Shown here: positions 8,380 through 16,555 of the stretch, piece by piece
Numbering within the stretch: the first letter of the stretch is position 1
Layout: the number at the start of each line of letters is the position of its first letter
Assembly (NCBI GenBank): GCA_003612525.1
Contig: RAZD01000010.1
Coordinates: forward strand, 62,001 to 126,000
Origin: a bacterium C-53
Lineage (GTDB): Bacteria > Bacillota > Clostridia > Lachnospirales > Lachnospiraceae
Length of the DNA: 64,000 nt
Reading direction: 5' to 3'
Translations under genes and position numbers: made by a program
The notes under the pieces: generated by a model
Told to the model about the DNA's origin: nothing
The model's database searches: none
Seen by the model: the letters and a program-made list of their open reading frames with translations, nothing else

Positions 8380-9147
8380 TTACACACACTCAAAGGGAAA
8401 ATCACCCGATGATGTTTCTTCAGAAAAAGGCTCAACAAGCACAACCGCAATATTATCTCTCCCGCCGTTGTTGTTCGCCGTCCTTATTAATTCCTCCGCC
8501 GTTTCAACCAGATCGCGCTGTCCGTTCAAAATCATTCTGATCTCTTCATCCTCAATCATATTTGTCAATCCATCTGTGCACATAAGGATAATGTCTCCCG
8601 GTTTCAACTTCATATCGAAAAAATCTATTTTAACCTCATCCGCCGCACCGACCGCACGCGTAATAATGTTTTTATCAGGGTGGTTTCTTGCCGCTTCTCT
8701 GTCAATCTCACCCATACGCACCATCTCTTCCACCAGCGAATGATCTCTTGTAATCTGATTTATATCTTCGTCAAGCACATAAAGTCTGCTGTCCCCGACA
8801 TTTGCAACATAAAGGTATCTGTCAATTATCGTCGCCACCACAACTGTGGTTCCCATCCCTTTGAACGCTTCACCTTCCGTTGACTTCTCCCTGATCTCCC
8901 GGTTCGCCACTTCAATCGCTCCCCTGATAATCTTGATCGGGTTTGTTTCCGTACTTTTTGTAATTTCATCAACGATAATCTGGGTCGTATATTTGGACGC
9001 ATAATCCCCTGCGTTATGTCCTCCCATACCATCTGCAACAATAAACAGATTCGGAAGATTTCCCACTGCAGTTTCTGATGTGAACACATAATCTTGATTC
9101 AATTGCCTCTTCATTCCCACGTCAGTCATGGAAAATGTTTTCAACAT
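8380..9147 (-). CDS. stp: PP2C-family Ser/Thr protein phosphatase
   Basis: 255 residues, the usual size of Stp1/PrpC. PP2C metal-binding and fold motifs are VADGMGGHNAGDYAS, GTTVV, VGDSRLY, CTDGLTNM and GRDNIAVVLVE. It reverses phosphorylation by the neighbouring PASTA kinase. ATG at 9147 (MLKTFSMTDVG) is chosen over a longer frame because GGGAAGGGAGAA precedes it and because the upstream part of that frame is the displaced end of rlmN. The gap before prkC is 27 bp. Its ancestral read-through from rlmN appears interrupted by the inserted segment upstream. Confidence 0.94.
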   Translation of the reverse strand: MLKTFSMTDVGMKRQLNQDYVFTSETAVGNLPNLFIVADGMGGHNAGDYASKYTTQIIVDEITKSTETNPIKIIRGAIEVANREIREKSTEGEAFKGMGTTVVVATIIDRYLYVANVGDSRLYVLDEDINQITRDHSLVEEMVRMGEIDREAARNHPDKNIITRAVGAADEVKIDFFDMKLKPGDIILMCTDGLTNMIEDEEIRMILNGQRDLVETAEELIRTANNNGGRDNIAVVLVEPFSEETSSGDFPFECV

Positions 9148-9167
9148 CACCGTTCTCCCTTCCCGGT

Positions 9168-9250
9168 CTATGTACCGGCCTCTTCTTCGTGATACCGGCG
9201 TCTTAACTGCCCGCAAGCGCCGTCAATATCCCGTCCCATTTCTCTTCTAA
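9168..9250 (-). pseudogene. displaced 3' end of rlmN
   Basis: Reading leftward from 9250, the frame encodes RREMGRDIDGACGQLRRRYHE followed by EEAGT and a TAG at 9168-9170. This is an alternative C-terminus of RlmN, including the Cys of GACGQL. It is disconnected from the rest of the gene by about 290 bp and ends 20 bp before the stp start. It is best explained as the original chromosomal end of rlmN, left behind when another segment supplied a new 3' end. Confidence 0.8.
9186..9250. repeat. direct repeat copy A (att-like, 3' end of rlmN)
   Basis: 65-bp direct repeat matching 9558-9622 at 62 of 65 positions, offset exactly 372 bp. The three differences are all synonymous third-codon changes in the rlmN frame. 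Homology stops abruptly at 9250, where copy B continues into intact rlmN and copy A continues into unrelated AT-rich DNA. Confidence 0.85.
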
Positions 9251-9356
9251 GTAATAATAAACTTACTCCGTCAGGCTGTTTTACGTTGATTTAAGGGCAT
9301 TACAGTGCGTCCTTCCTGTAATAAGCCATAAGGGAAGTTCCTATATTACTCTGGAT

Positions 9357-9385
9357 ATTCTAGCACAATAAAGAAAAAAGAACAA
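9357..9385 (-). promoter_or_regulatory. leftward promoter for stp-prkC-rsgA-rpe inside the insert
   Basis: Minus strand TTGTTC (9380-9385), 17 bp, TAGAAT (9357-9362) with a TG one base before the -10 (extended -10). The -35 box lies in the 3' arm of the terminator hairpin at 9379-9407, so this promoter would restart transcription just after the terminator. Confidence 0.5.
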
Positions 9386-9470
9386 GTAACATACACTTAC
9401 TTGCTCTATTAATATACTTCTGTTCTACATTGTTTTTATTATCATCCATACGGATAATCATTTTCAACAT
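9360..9470 (-). CDS. 36-residue hypothetical peptide in the insert
   Basis: ATG at 9468-9470 follows AAGGAGG (9480-9486) at nine bases, and a promoter lies at 9503-9530. The frame starts MLKMIIRMDDNKNNVEQKY and ends with a hydrophobic MLLVLFSLLC tail at TAG 9360. Its second half is encoded by the terminator hairpin at 9379-9407, the layout of a leader peptide or attenuator. I recognise no family. It could instead be the surviving start of a gene lost from a larger element. Confidence 0.45.
   Translation of the reverse strand: MLKMIIRMDDNKNNVEQKYINRASKCMLLVLFSLLC
9374..9407 (-). terminator. intrinsic terminator within the insert
   Basis: On the minus strand an 11-bp stem AGAGCAAGTAA / TTACTTGTTCT (one G-T pair) with a 7-nt loop is followed by six Ts at 9374-9379. 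It would end transcripts coming from rlmN or from the promoter at 9503-9530. Confidence 0.75.
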
Positions 9471-9502
9471 AAGAGAATACCTCCTTGTGAACCAATTGAA
9501 TT

Positions 9503-9530
9503 ATTCTACCATATTAAGATATCTCAACAA
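9503..9530 (-). promoter_or_regulatory. leftward promoter of the 36-codon frame
   Basis: Minus strand TTGTTG (9525-9530), 16 bp, TAGAAT (9503-9508). The start near 9496 would give a transcript of about 120 nt ending at the terminator at 9374-9407. Confidence 0.5.
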
Positions 9531-9539
9531 AAAGACATT

Positions 9540-10580
9540 TTACTGACTTTCAGCGTTTTCGTGATACCGGCGTCTTAATTGTCCGCAGGCGCCGTCAATA
9601 TCCCGTCCCATTTCTCTTCTAACCGTAACATTCACTCCGTTTTTTTCAAGTTTATTTTTAAAATTCTGCACCGTATCTTTATCAGACGGAGTATAGCTGC
9701 GCTCCTTCACCGGATTTACAGGAATCAGATTCACATGCGCATGAAGTCCCCGCAGAAGCCTGGAAAGGCCGGCTGCATCCTCCGCCGTATCGTTAACGCC
9801 ACCCACAAGACTGTACTCAAATGTAAGACGCCGCCCCGTCTGTTCATAGTAAAAGCGGCAGGCTTCCATCAATTCCGAAAGACCATACTTTTTTGCAATC
9901 GGCATTAATTCCCGGCGTTTTTCATTACTTGATGCATGAAGGGAAACCGCAAGCGTTATTTGAAGCTTCTCATTTGCCAGCCTCCTGATTTCCGGAACCA
10001 GGCCGCAGGTTGACACCGTAATATTTCTCTGGCTTATATGCAGTCCGTTTTCGTCTGACAACAGATGGATAAATTTCAAAACATTATCATAGTTATCAAG
10101 TGGTTCCCCACTCCCCATAACCACTACATTTGAAACACGCTCTCTGGTAATACGCTGAATTGCGTAAACCTGGTCAAGCATCTCTGAAGCGCTTAGGCAT
10201 CTCACCATCCCATCAATAGTAGACGCACAGAAACGACACCCCATACGGCACCCGACCTGTGAGGAAATGCATACGGAGTTTCCATGTTTGTAACGCATCC
10301 ATACGCTTTCAATACTGTTTTTATCCGGCAATTCAAATAAGAACTTTTTCGTACCGTCAATCTGTGACGTCTGCACGCACACCATCTTTAACGTAGTCAG
10401 TTCAAATGATCCGGACAGCTTTTCCCGAAAACTCTGAGATAGATTCGTCATTTCAGAAAAACTTTCACAGAGTTTTTTATGCATCCACTCATAAATTTGT
10501 CTGGCACGGAATGACTTCTCCCCTAACGTACAAATTTCCTCCTGCAGCTCAGTAAGATTGAGTGATTTTATATCTGACAT
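9540..10580 (-). CDS. rlmN: 23S rRNA (adenine2503-C2)-methyltransferase (dual-specificity RlmN)
   Basis: 346 residues from ATG 10580 (MSDIKSLNLTELQEE). The radical-SAM cluster is Cys111, Cys115 and Cys118 (CRMGCRFC), and the methyl-carrying Cys is Cys332 in DGACGQL, so the enzyme looks complete. It methylates A2503 of 23S rRNA and A37 of some tRNAs. A longer frame from GTG 10637 overlaps the rsmB stop but adds a non-conserved Cys-rich leader without a ribosome site. The last 26 codons form one copy of the 65-bp direct repeat, so the catalytic Cys lies in the exchanged segment. Confidence 0.95.
   Translation of the reverse strand: MSDIKSLNLTELQEEICTLGEKSFRARQIYEWMHKKLCESFSEMTNLSQSFREKLSGSFELTTLKMVCVQTSQIDGTKKFLFELPDKNSIESVWMRYKHGNSVCISSQVGCRMGCRFCASTIDGMVRCLSASEMLDQVYAIQRITRERVSNVVVMGSGEPLDNYDNVLKFIHLLSDENGLHISQRNITVSTCGLVPEIRRLANEKLQITLAVSLHASSNEKRRELMPIAKKYGLSELMEACRFYYEQTGRRLTFEYSLVGGVNDTAEDAAGLSRLLRGLHAHVNLIPVNPVKERSYTPSDKDTVQNFKNKLEKNGVNVTVRREMGRDIDGACGQLRRRYHENAESQ
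9558..9622. repeat. direct repeat copy B (current 3' end of rlmN)
   Basis: The partner of 9186-9250, 372 bp upstream with respect to the gene direction. It forms the present rlmN 3' end, encoding RREMGRDIDGACGQLRRRYHE and then NAESQ and a stop. Beyond the repeat toward higher coordinates the sequence is normal rlmN. Confidence 0.85.
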
Positions 10581-10633
10581 AGAACCCGCTAATCCTCTCC
10601 CGGCGCCTGTGGCGCACAAACATTCACAAACAA

Positions 10634-11953
10634 TCACTTATCACGTGTAAACTTCGAAATGAAGAATCCATCACAGGGATTTATTCCCTGCAGAAGCTGA
10701 ACACACCCTTCTTCTTTTGATAGTGCATCGATTCCTTCCGGCAGGCATTCCTGAATGCCGGCACGACTGAAAGGCAGCTCTTTTTCAATAAATCTCACAT
10801 TTTCTATATTTTCACCAGGATTCACCGTACATGTACTGTACAAAAGAGTTCCGCCTGGTTTTACATATTGCGACACAACTGTCAGAATATCCCGCTGCAA
10901 TTGCGCAAGGGTCTCAAGGTCTTCCGGCTGTATCCTGTATTTTAAATCACTCTTTCTTGCGAGAACGCCCAGCCCGGAACATGGCAGATCTGCAATCACC
11001 AGATCTGCCGACCCGATATCTTCCTGCCTCAGAACAAGCGCATCCTGTATACGAACGGATATATTATCACACGATATACGCGCGCTGTTCTCCCGTATCA
11101 TAGCAGCCTTATTTTCACTGATGTCCCTTGCCTCTATGCTTCCGGTGCCTTCCATCATATCCGCAAGATGAAGGCTCTTTCCTCCGGGCGCTGCACAGAC
11201 ATCAAGAACCCGGCTGCCCTTCTTCGGAGATGCAGCCACTCCCGCCAGAACAGAACTCAAATCCTGCACCATGAAGCGGCCTTCACGAAAAGATTTCAGT
11301 TCTGTAAGCGATGAAAAATGCTGCAAATAAAAAACATCTTCCAAAATTCCGCTCTCCAGAACTTCGCACCCCTCCGCTTCCAGAAGCAGTTTCAGCTCTT
11401 TTGGCGTATTTTTCATATGGCAGCACCGAATCGTAAGAAGCGGTTTCATAAGAGAGCTCTCCGCCATCTTCCCCGCATAATCTTCCCCGTACCAGGACAC
11501 AAACGAATCATAAATCCATTGGGGCATTGAGTAACGGATGGATGGATCCGGGTACTCCCAGTCTTTCTCATCTCTTGCCATATTCCGCAATATCCCGTTT
11601 ACAAAGCCCTTCAGATTCGAAAATCCTTTCTTTTTTGCAAGGTTTACGGCCTCGTTACAGATGGCGGACACCGGAATATGGTCCATAAATTTCATCTGAT
11701 ACACACTCATGCGGAGGATTTCACGTATGACCGGCTTCATTTTCTTCACTTTCACAGTCGAGTAACAGGAAATCATATAATCAAGCGTCAGCTTCCTCTC
11801 TATGGTTCCCTCTGCCACGATCTGTATAAACGCCCTGTCCTTTCTGTCCAGATAACGATATTTATCAAGTACATTGCGAATTGCTATATGGCTATACTCA
11901 CCATTCTGCTCCACGATAAGCAGAATGGAAAGAATCAGTTCTCTGGAATTCAC
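10634..11953 (-). CDS. rsmB: 16S rRNA (cytosine967-C5)-methyltransferase
   Basis: 439 residues: an N-terminal NusB-like RNA-binding domain (about 1-150), then a SAM methyltransferase. Motifs are DVCAAPGGKSLHLADMM for SAM binding, DLPCSGLGVLARK, and the catalytic-Cys motif LLYSTCTVNPGEN. It makes m5C967 in 16S rRNA. The start is GTG at 11953, five bases after GGAGG. It sits between the zinc protease and rlmN in the conserved fmt-rsmB-rlmN-stp-prkC order and overlaps the longer possible rlmN start. Confidence 0.95.
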   Translation of the reverse strand: MNSRELILSILLIVEQNGEYSHIAIRNVLDKYRYLDRKDRAFIQIVAEGTIERKLTLDYMISCYSTVKVKKMKPVIREILRMSVYQMKFMDHIPVSAICNEAVNLAKKKGFSNLKGFVNGILRNMARDEKDWEYPDPSIRYSMPQWIYDSFVSWYGEDYAGKMAESSLMKPLLTIRCCHMKNTPKELKLLLEAEGCEVLESGILEDVFYLQHFSSLTELKSFREGRFMVQDLSSVLAGVAASPKKGSRVLDVCAAPGGKSLHLADMMEGTGSIEARDISENKAAMIRENSARISCDNISVRIQDALVLRQEDIGSADLVIADLPCSGLGVLARKSDLKYRIQPEDLETLAQLQRDILTVVSQYVKPGGTLLYSTCTVNPGENIENVRFIEKELPFSRAGIQECLPEGIDALSKEEGCVQLLQGINPCDGFFISKFTRDK

Positions 11954-11988
11954 ATAAACCTCCGTTCCGATGAGCCTGACATCTCAGT

Positions 11989-12690
11989 CTAATCACGGTC
12001 TCTTCCTCCAAACAGCAGTACAAGCCTCAGGAGCTGCAAAATAGAAGCGGCCGCCGCCGCAACATAGGTAAGCGCTGCCGCACTCAGGACTTTTCTCACT
12101 CCCGAAATTTCATCCCCGACCAGGATTCCCGTCTGGTCCAACAGCGCGACTGCCCGCCTGGACGCATTGATCTCAACGGGAAGCGTCACAATCTGAAACA
12201 GCACCGCAAGTGCAAATACCCACAAACCTATGGTAATCAGAGTCTGATTCATACTTAAAATAGCGCCGAGAATACAGATCGGAATTCCGATTCTGGACCC
12301 AAGATTCGCTGCCGGAACAAGCGCCGAACGAAGCTGCAACGGCGCATACCCTTTAAAATGCTGAATCGCATGCCCGCACTCGTGGGCCGCCACGCCGACA
12401 GCCGCCACGGAATTCGAACCATACGTCGCATCCGAAAGGCGAAGCGTTTTTGAAGAAGGGTCATAATGGTCGGTCAGATTTCCCGCAACATGTTCAATGG
12501 AAACATCCATAATTCCCGCATTGTTCAAAAGCCGCTGCGCCGCCTGCGCCCCCGTCATTCCCGTAGCGCTCCTCACTTTTTTGTACCGGTTAAACGTACT
12601 CTGCACCTTCGCCGATGCCAGTATCGACAAAACGGCTCCGATGATAACTAGAATATAAGTAGGGTCAAAATAATAACGATAATATGGCAT
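11989..12690 (-). CDS. YugP-type membrane zinc metallopeptidase
   Basis: 233 residues with the zinc motif HECGH at 103-107 (VAAHECGHAIQH). Membrane helices lie near 10-28, about 120-170 (two) and at the C-terminus, where an alanine-rich stretch is followed by LLRLVLLFGG. This matches the YugP/DUF2268-like neutral zinc peptidases commonly found between fmt and rsmB in clostridia. Its substrate is unknown. It acts at the membrane, probably with the zinc site facing the cytoplasm (inference). RBS GGAAGGAATT precedes ATG 12690. Confidence 0.88.
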   Translation of the reverse strand: MPYYRYYFDPTYILVIIGAVLSILASAKVQSTFNRYKKVRSATGMTGAQAAQRLLNNAGIMDVSIEHVAGNLTDHYDPSSKTLRLSDATYGSNSVAAVGVAAHECGHAIQHFKGYAPLQLRSALVPAANLGSRIGIPICILGAILSMNQTLITIGLWVFALAVLFQIVTLPVEINASRRAVALLDQTGILVGDEISGVRKVLSAAALTYVAAAAASILQLLRLVLLFGGRDRD

Positions 12691-12809
12691 AGTAATTCCT
12701 TCCTTCTTTTCTGGATTTTAAAATCACTCCCCGTGTTATGAGACTCAGAGTTTCCCTGCAAAATACCCTTCATGCGGACCTGACCCGCCAAAGCATTCAG
12801 GAACCCTTC

Positions 12810-13736
12810 TCACATCAGCATATCGCCGGCTTTCACATGATATCCCAGCAGAAATGCCTCTGTCTTCATCCTCTTTTTCCCCTCTAACTGCAATTCCGTG
12901 ATCGCGAGACTCCACTGTCCGCACCTTACTATAATCGCATCTTTCTTCACTTCCGTGATTTCCCCGGGCACTCCTTCATCACAGTCTATGGTATAGGATG
13001 CCCACACTTTCAGTGTCTTACCATGCAGACGCGTATATGCGCTTGGCCACGAATTCAGGCCGCGGACCAACCGCTCAATTTCATCCGCCGGCTTCCTGAA
13101 ATCAATTTTCCCAAAATCTTTCGTCAGCATTCTTGCATAGGTCATCTTGCTGTCATCCTGTTTACGGGGATGAATCTCGCCTTTTTCAATACATTCCGCC
13201 GCTTCCACCATCAGCTTTGCACCGGCTTTTGCCAGCTTGTCATGAAGACTTGCGCCTGTCTCGTCCCACGCAATCGGTACAACCGTCCGCATCAACATAT
13301 CGCCTGTGTCAATCCCGTCGTCCATCTGCATGATCGTTACTCCGGTTTCTTTCTCTCCGTTGATAATCGCCCACTGAATCGGCGCCGCACCGCGGTATTT
13401 CGGGAGCAGGGAAGCATGAACATTCACACAGCCGTATTTTGGCATCTCAAGTATCTCCTTCGAGAGAATCTGCCCAAATGCCACTACAACAAACAAATCC
13501 GCCTCGTACTTTGACAGTTCCGCCACAGACTCCGCGGTCTTGATTTTCACCGGCTGGAAAACCGGAATTCCGTTTGCGGCAGCACACTCCTTTACCGGCG
13601 TAATCTGCATTTCCTTCCCCCGGCCTTTCGGCTTATCAGGCTGCGTCACGACAAGTGTGATCGTATGCCCCGCATCAATCAGCGCCTGAAGCGTCCCTAC
13701 TGAAAAGTCCGGTGTTCCCATAAATACAATCTTCAT
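12810..13736 (-). CDS. fmt: methionyl-tRNA formyltransferase
   Basis: 308 residues, full length. The N-terminal formyl-transfer domain starts MKIVFMGTPDFSVGTL and carries the folate/catalytic signature SLLPKYRGAAPIQWAI plus MDDGIDTGDML. The C-terminal OB-like domain ends with the MKTEAFLLGYHVKAGDML stretch. It formylates initiator Met-tRNA using 10-formyl-THF. RBS GGGAGGTATGAG precedes ATG 13736. It is paired with def, whose product removes the same formyl group. Confidence 0.96.
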   Translation of the reverse strand: MKIVFMGTPDFSVGTLQALIDAGHTITLVVTQPDKPKGRGKEMQITPVKECAAANGIPVFQPVKIKTAESVAELSKYEADLFVVVAFGQILSKEILEMPKYGCVNVHASLLPKYRGAAPIQWAIINGEKETGVTIMQMDDGIDTGDMLMRTVVPIAWDETGASLHDKLAKAGAKLMVEAAECIEKGEIHPRKQDDSKMTYARMLTKDFGKIDFRKPADEIERLVRGLNSWPSAYTRLHGKTLKVWASYTIDCDEGVPGEITEVKKDAIIVRCGQWSLAITELQLEGKKRMKTEAFLLGYHVKAGDMLM

Positions 13737-13807
13737 CTCATACCTCCCTGCCCGCTAAAGCGCACAACTACTCGGAACTTAAAATGCCTGTTTTCTGAAT
13801 CTTTGCA

Positions 13808-14284
13808 TTATTCCTCATCTTCATCATAGACAACATCCTGCAGCTCGCCTTCCACAAGCTCCACATAGAGCCTGCCTTCCAGATGGTCAAGTTCATGACA
13901 GATTGCACGTGCCATAAGCTCCGTGCCTTCGATTTCCTGCGGATGCATTTTCTCATTCATGTAAACAGCCTTCACATAATTCGGCCTCGTCACCATTCCA
14001 TGCTTTCCCGGCACACTGAGACATCCCTCATAGGCCGTCTGCTCTCCCGACCGGTCCAGGATACGCGGATTAATCATCACAATAGGCCCGTCTCCGACAT
14101 CAATCACCACAATCCGTTTCAGCACGCCTACCTGCGGAGCAGCAAGTCCGACTCCGTCCGCCTCATAAAGCGTCTCCTTCATATCTGCGATTAATTCTTT
14201 TGTTCTGGGAGTTAGTTCCTTCACTTCCTTGCTTTTCTTCATAAGCACTTCATCTCCAAGCTCCCTGATGTTTCTGATTGCCAT
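13808..14284 (-). CDS. def: peptide deformylase
   Basis: 158 residues. The three deformylase motifs are present: GVGLAAPQVG, EGCLSVPG (metal-binding Cys) and ICHELDHLEG (metal-binding His pair with catalytic Glu). It removes the formyl group from nascent proteins. The C-terminus is short and acidic (YDEDEE). It lies between priA and fmt, 71 bp before the fmt start and 27 bp after the priA stop. Confidence 0.96.
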   Translation of the reverse strand: MAIRNIRELGDEVLMKKSKEVKELTPRTKELIADMKETLYEADGVGLAAPQVGVLKRIVVIDVGDGPIVMINPRILDRSGEQTAYEGCLSVPGKHGMVTRPNYVKAVYMNEKMHPQEIEGTELMARAICHELDHLEGRLYVELVEGELQDVVYDEDEE

Positions 14285-14311
14285 ACTTTCACTGTCCTTC
14301 CTAAATCAATA

Positions 14312-16555
14312 TTAATATGCATTCATCGGATCGAAATCAAACTGCACCCTGATATTCTTTCCGTCATACGCCAAAAGCGCTTCCTCCATCGCGTCTTTTC
14401 TGTCCGTAAGCGCCTTATAATCTGCACATTTTACATAAATCATAAAGCGGTAAAAATCATTTATCTTTGTAACGGAGGCTTTCGCAGGACCAATCATCTG
14501 AATCCGGTCGTCGTGCCCGGCCATGATAATGCCGGAAAGGAACTCTGACACGGTAAAACCGTCTTCCTCGCGTCTGGCCTCAACCAATATTGCAAGCATA
14601 TGAGAAGCAGGCGGATAGGACAACAACTTCCGGTATCCGATTTCCTCATGATAAAACCCTGTATAATCCTGTCTTTGCGCCGCCTTTATGCTGTAATGTT
14701 CCGGATTGTACGTCTGAATCACAACTTCTCCGGGCTTTTCCCCTCTTCCGGCCCTTCCAGCCGCCTGAGTCAGAAGCTGAAACGTCCTCTCCCCGGCCCT
14801 GTAGTCATTCGCATAAAGCGACATGTCCGCGGCCAGAATTCCGACCAGCGTCACATTTGGAAAATCATGTCCTTTCACAATCATCTGCGTCCCGACAAGA
14901 ATATCCGCCTCATGATTCGCAAACGCATAAAGCACTTTTTCATACCCGTCTTTTTCCTTCGTCGTATCCGCATCCATGCGCAGGATGCGGACTCCGCTGA
15001 ATTCTCTGGAAAGCATCTGTTCAATCTGCTGCGTCCCTGCCCGCATGCCTCCGATATAGGCGGAACCGCACTTCGGACACTTCTTTACGCCTGGCTCTTC
15101 ATGACCGCAATAATGGCATACCAGCCGTCCGTTTTGATGCGATGAAAGAGCGATGTCACAGTGCGGACACTTCATCACATGACCGCAACTTCTACAGGAT
15201 ACAAAAGAAGCATATCCTCTTCGGTTTAAGAAAAGCATAATCTGTTCCTTTTTGGCAATCCTGTCAAGAATCAGCTCTTTCAGCTTATCACTGAATACGG
15301 AACGATTCCCTTTCTTAAGCTCTTCTCTCAAATCTATGGTATAAACAACAGGAAGCTTTCCCCCTGTCACTCTCTCCTTCAGTTCAAACAGCCGGTATTC
15401 CCCGTTCACCGCCCTGTCATATGCCTCCACCGAAGGCGTTGCAGAGCCCAGAATCAGGCTGGCCCCCGCTAACCTGGTACGGAACGCAGCGACATCTCTT
15501 GCATGATACTTCGGCATAGTCTCACTCTTATAGCTGCTTTCGTGCTCCTCATCAATCACAATCAGTCCCAGATTCGGAAACGGTGTGAAAAGCGCAGAAC
15601 GCGGCCCGATCATCACATCAATCTCTCCCCGCTTCGCGCGCTCAAACTGATCGTACCGTTCTCCTGCCGACAGCTTTGAATGAAGCGTTGAAACCCTGTC
15701 GCCAAACCTCCTGTAAAAGCGCATGACCGTCTGATACGTCAGCGCAATTTCCGGAATCAGCACAATCGCCTGCCTGCCACGGTTCACAATATCCGAAACA
15801 ATCTCAATATATACCTCCGTCTTTCCACTTCCGGTGACTCCATGAATCAGATACGTACGCCGGATTCCCGCCTCATAGTCCCGCCGCACTGCATCTGCAA
15901 CCGCCTGCTGCGAAGGGCTCAATACTTTCTCTGCGCCGGACGCTTTCCTCCCGTCCACCGGATTCCGGTAAACCTTATCTGTCCTGACCGCGAGAATGCC
16001 CTGCTCTTCCAGAGCCTTTACCACACTCATTGACACATTCAGTTTCCCTGTGACAAATTCACACGGAATCTCTTCCGCCGACATCAGCGCGTTTAGCAGG
16101 CGGTATCTTGCTGTCTGGTGCTTTTGCTCATAAAACTTCAGCTTTTCCTCTGCCTGTTCCTGTGTGATCTGCCTTACAACAAAACGGCGCTCTTTTGCCC
16201 TGATCTGTTTTTTGACCGGGAACACTGTTTTAAGCGCCGTAATCATCGCAGCGCCATAATTTTTCTTCATCCACCCCGCAAGCTGAATCAGGTCTTCCTC
16301 CACAAGAGAGCTGTCCTTTACCATACATCGGATTTCCTTCATCTTCGATGGTTCAAATACGGCTTTATTCCCGACATCCATCACATAACCACGGATGATG
16401 CGGTTGCTTCTTCCAAAAGGAACCTCCACGATGCTCCCCGGCTCCACCTGGCCAGCAATAGCCGGCGGTATCCTGTATTGAAATGTTTTATCCAGTTTTT
16501 CTACCGCAATATCAATCACGATATCCGCATAAAGCTTCTTATCCTCTGTCTGCAT
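14312..16555 (-). CDS. priA: primosomal protein N' (replication restart helicase)
   Basis: 747 residues. The order is an N-terminal DNA-binding region (VDIAVEKLDKTFQYRIP), Walker A GVTGSGKTE, the DEEH box VIDEEHESSYK, paired zinc-binding Cys clusters (CRSCGHVMKCPHCD and CHYCGHEEPGVKKCPKCG), and helicase motifs V/VI around TQAAGRAGRGEKPG. PriA reloads the replisome at stalled forks. Its ATG at 16555 lies inside the end of murE (17-bp overlap), with AGGA eight bases upstream, so translation is coupled. Confidence 0.96.
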   Translation of the reverse strand: MQTEDKKLYADIVIDIAVEKLDKTFQYRIPPAIAGQVEPGSIVEVPFGRSNRIIRGYVMDVGNKAVFEPSKMKEIRCMVKDSSLVEEDLIQLAGWMKKNYGAAMITALKTVFPVKKQIRAKERRFVVRQITQEQAEEKLKFYEQKHQTARYRLLNALMSAEEIPCEFVTGKLNVSMSVVKALEEQGILAVRTDKVYRNPVDGRKASGAEKVLSPSQQAVADAVRRDYEAGIRRTYLIHGVTGSGKTEVYIEIVSDIVNRGRQAIVLIPEIALTYQTVMRFYRRFGDRVSTLHSKLSAGERYDQFERAKRGEIDVMIGPRSALFTPFPNLGLIVIDEEHESSYKSETMPKYHARDVAAFRTRLAGASLILGSATPSVEAYDRAVNGEYRLFELKERVTGGKLPVVYTIDLREELKKGNRSVFSDKLKELILDRIAKKEQIMLFLNRRGYASFVSCRSCGHVMKCPHCDIALSSHQNGRLVCHYCGHEEPGVKKCPKCGSAYIGGMRAGTQQIEQMLSREFSGVRILRMDADTTKEKDGYEKVLYAFANHEADILVGTQMIVKGHDFPNVTLVGILAADMSLYANDYRAGERTFQLLTQAAGRAGRGEKPGEVVIQTYNPEHYSIKAAQRQDYTGFYHEEIGYRKLLSYPPASHMLAILVEARREEDGFTVSEFLSGIIMAGHDDRIQMIGPAKASVTKINDFYRFMIYVKCADYKALTDRKDAMEEALLAYDGKNIRVQFDFDPMNAY

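Larger units (their letters stand above)
9251..9557. mobile_element. short insert between the rlmN-end repeats (integration footprint or mini-element)
   Basis: This AT-rich stretch of about 307 bp lies between two copies of the rlmN 3' end. It has a leftward promoter, a ribosome site, a 36-codon reading frame, an intrinsic terminator and a second leftward promoter, but no recombinase. The pattern (gene intact with a new 3' end, old end displaced downstream) is what site-specific integration into a gene end leaves. It may be a deletion remnant of a larger element or a small element mobilised in trans. The family of integrase is not determinable. Confidence 0.55.

Noticed and set aside
9334-9344. 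GAAGTTCCTAT, similar to half an FRT recombinase site
   Set aside because: Only 11 bases match, with no inverted partner arm nearby; chance or unrelated.
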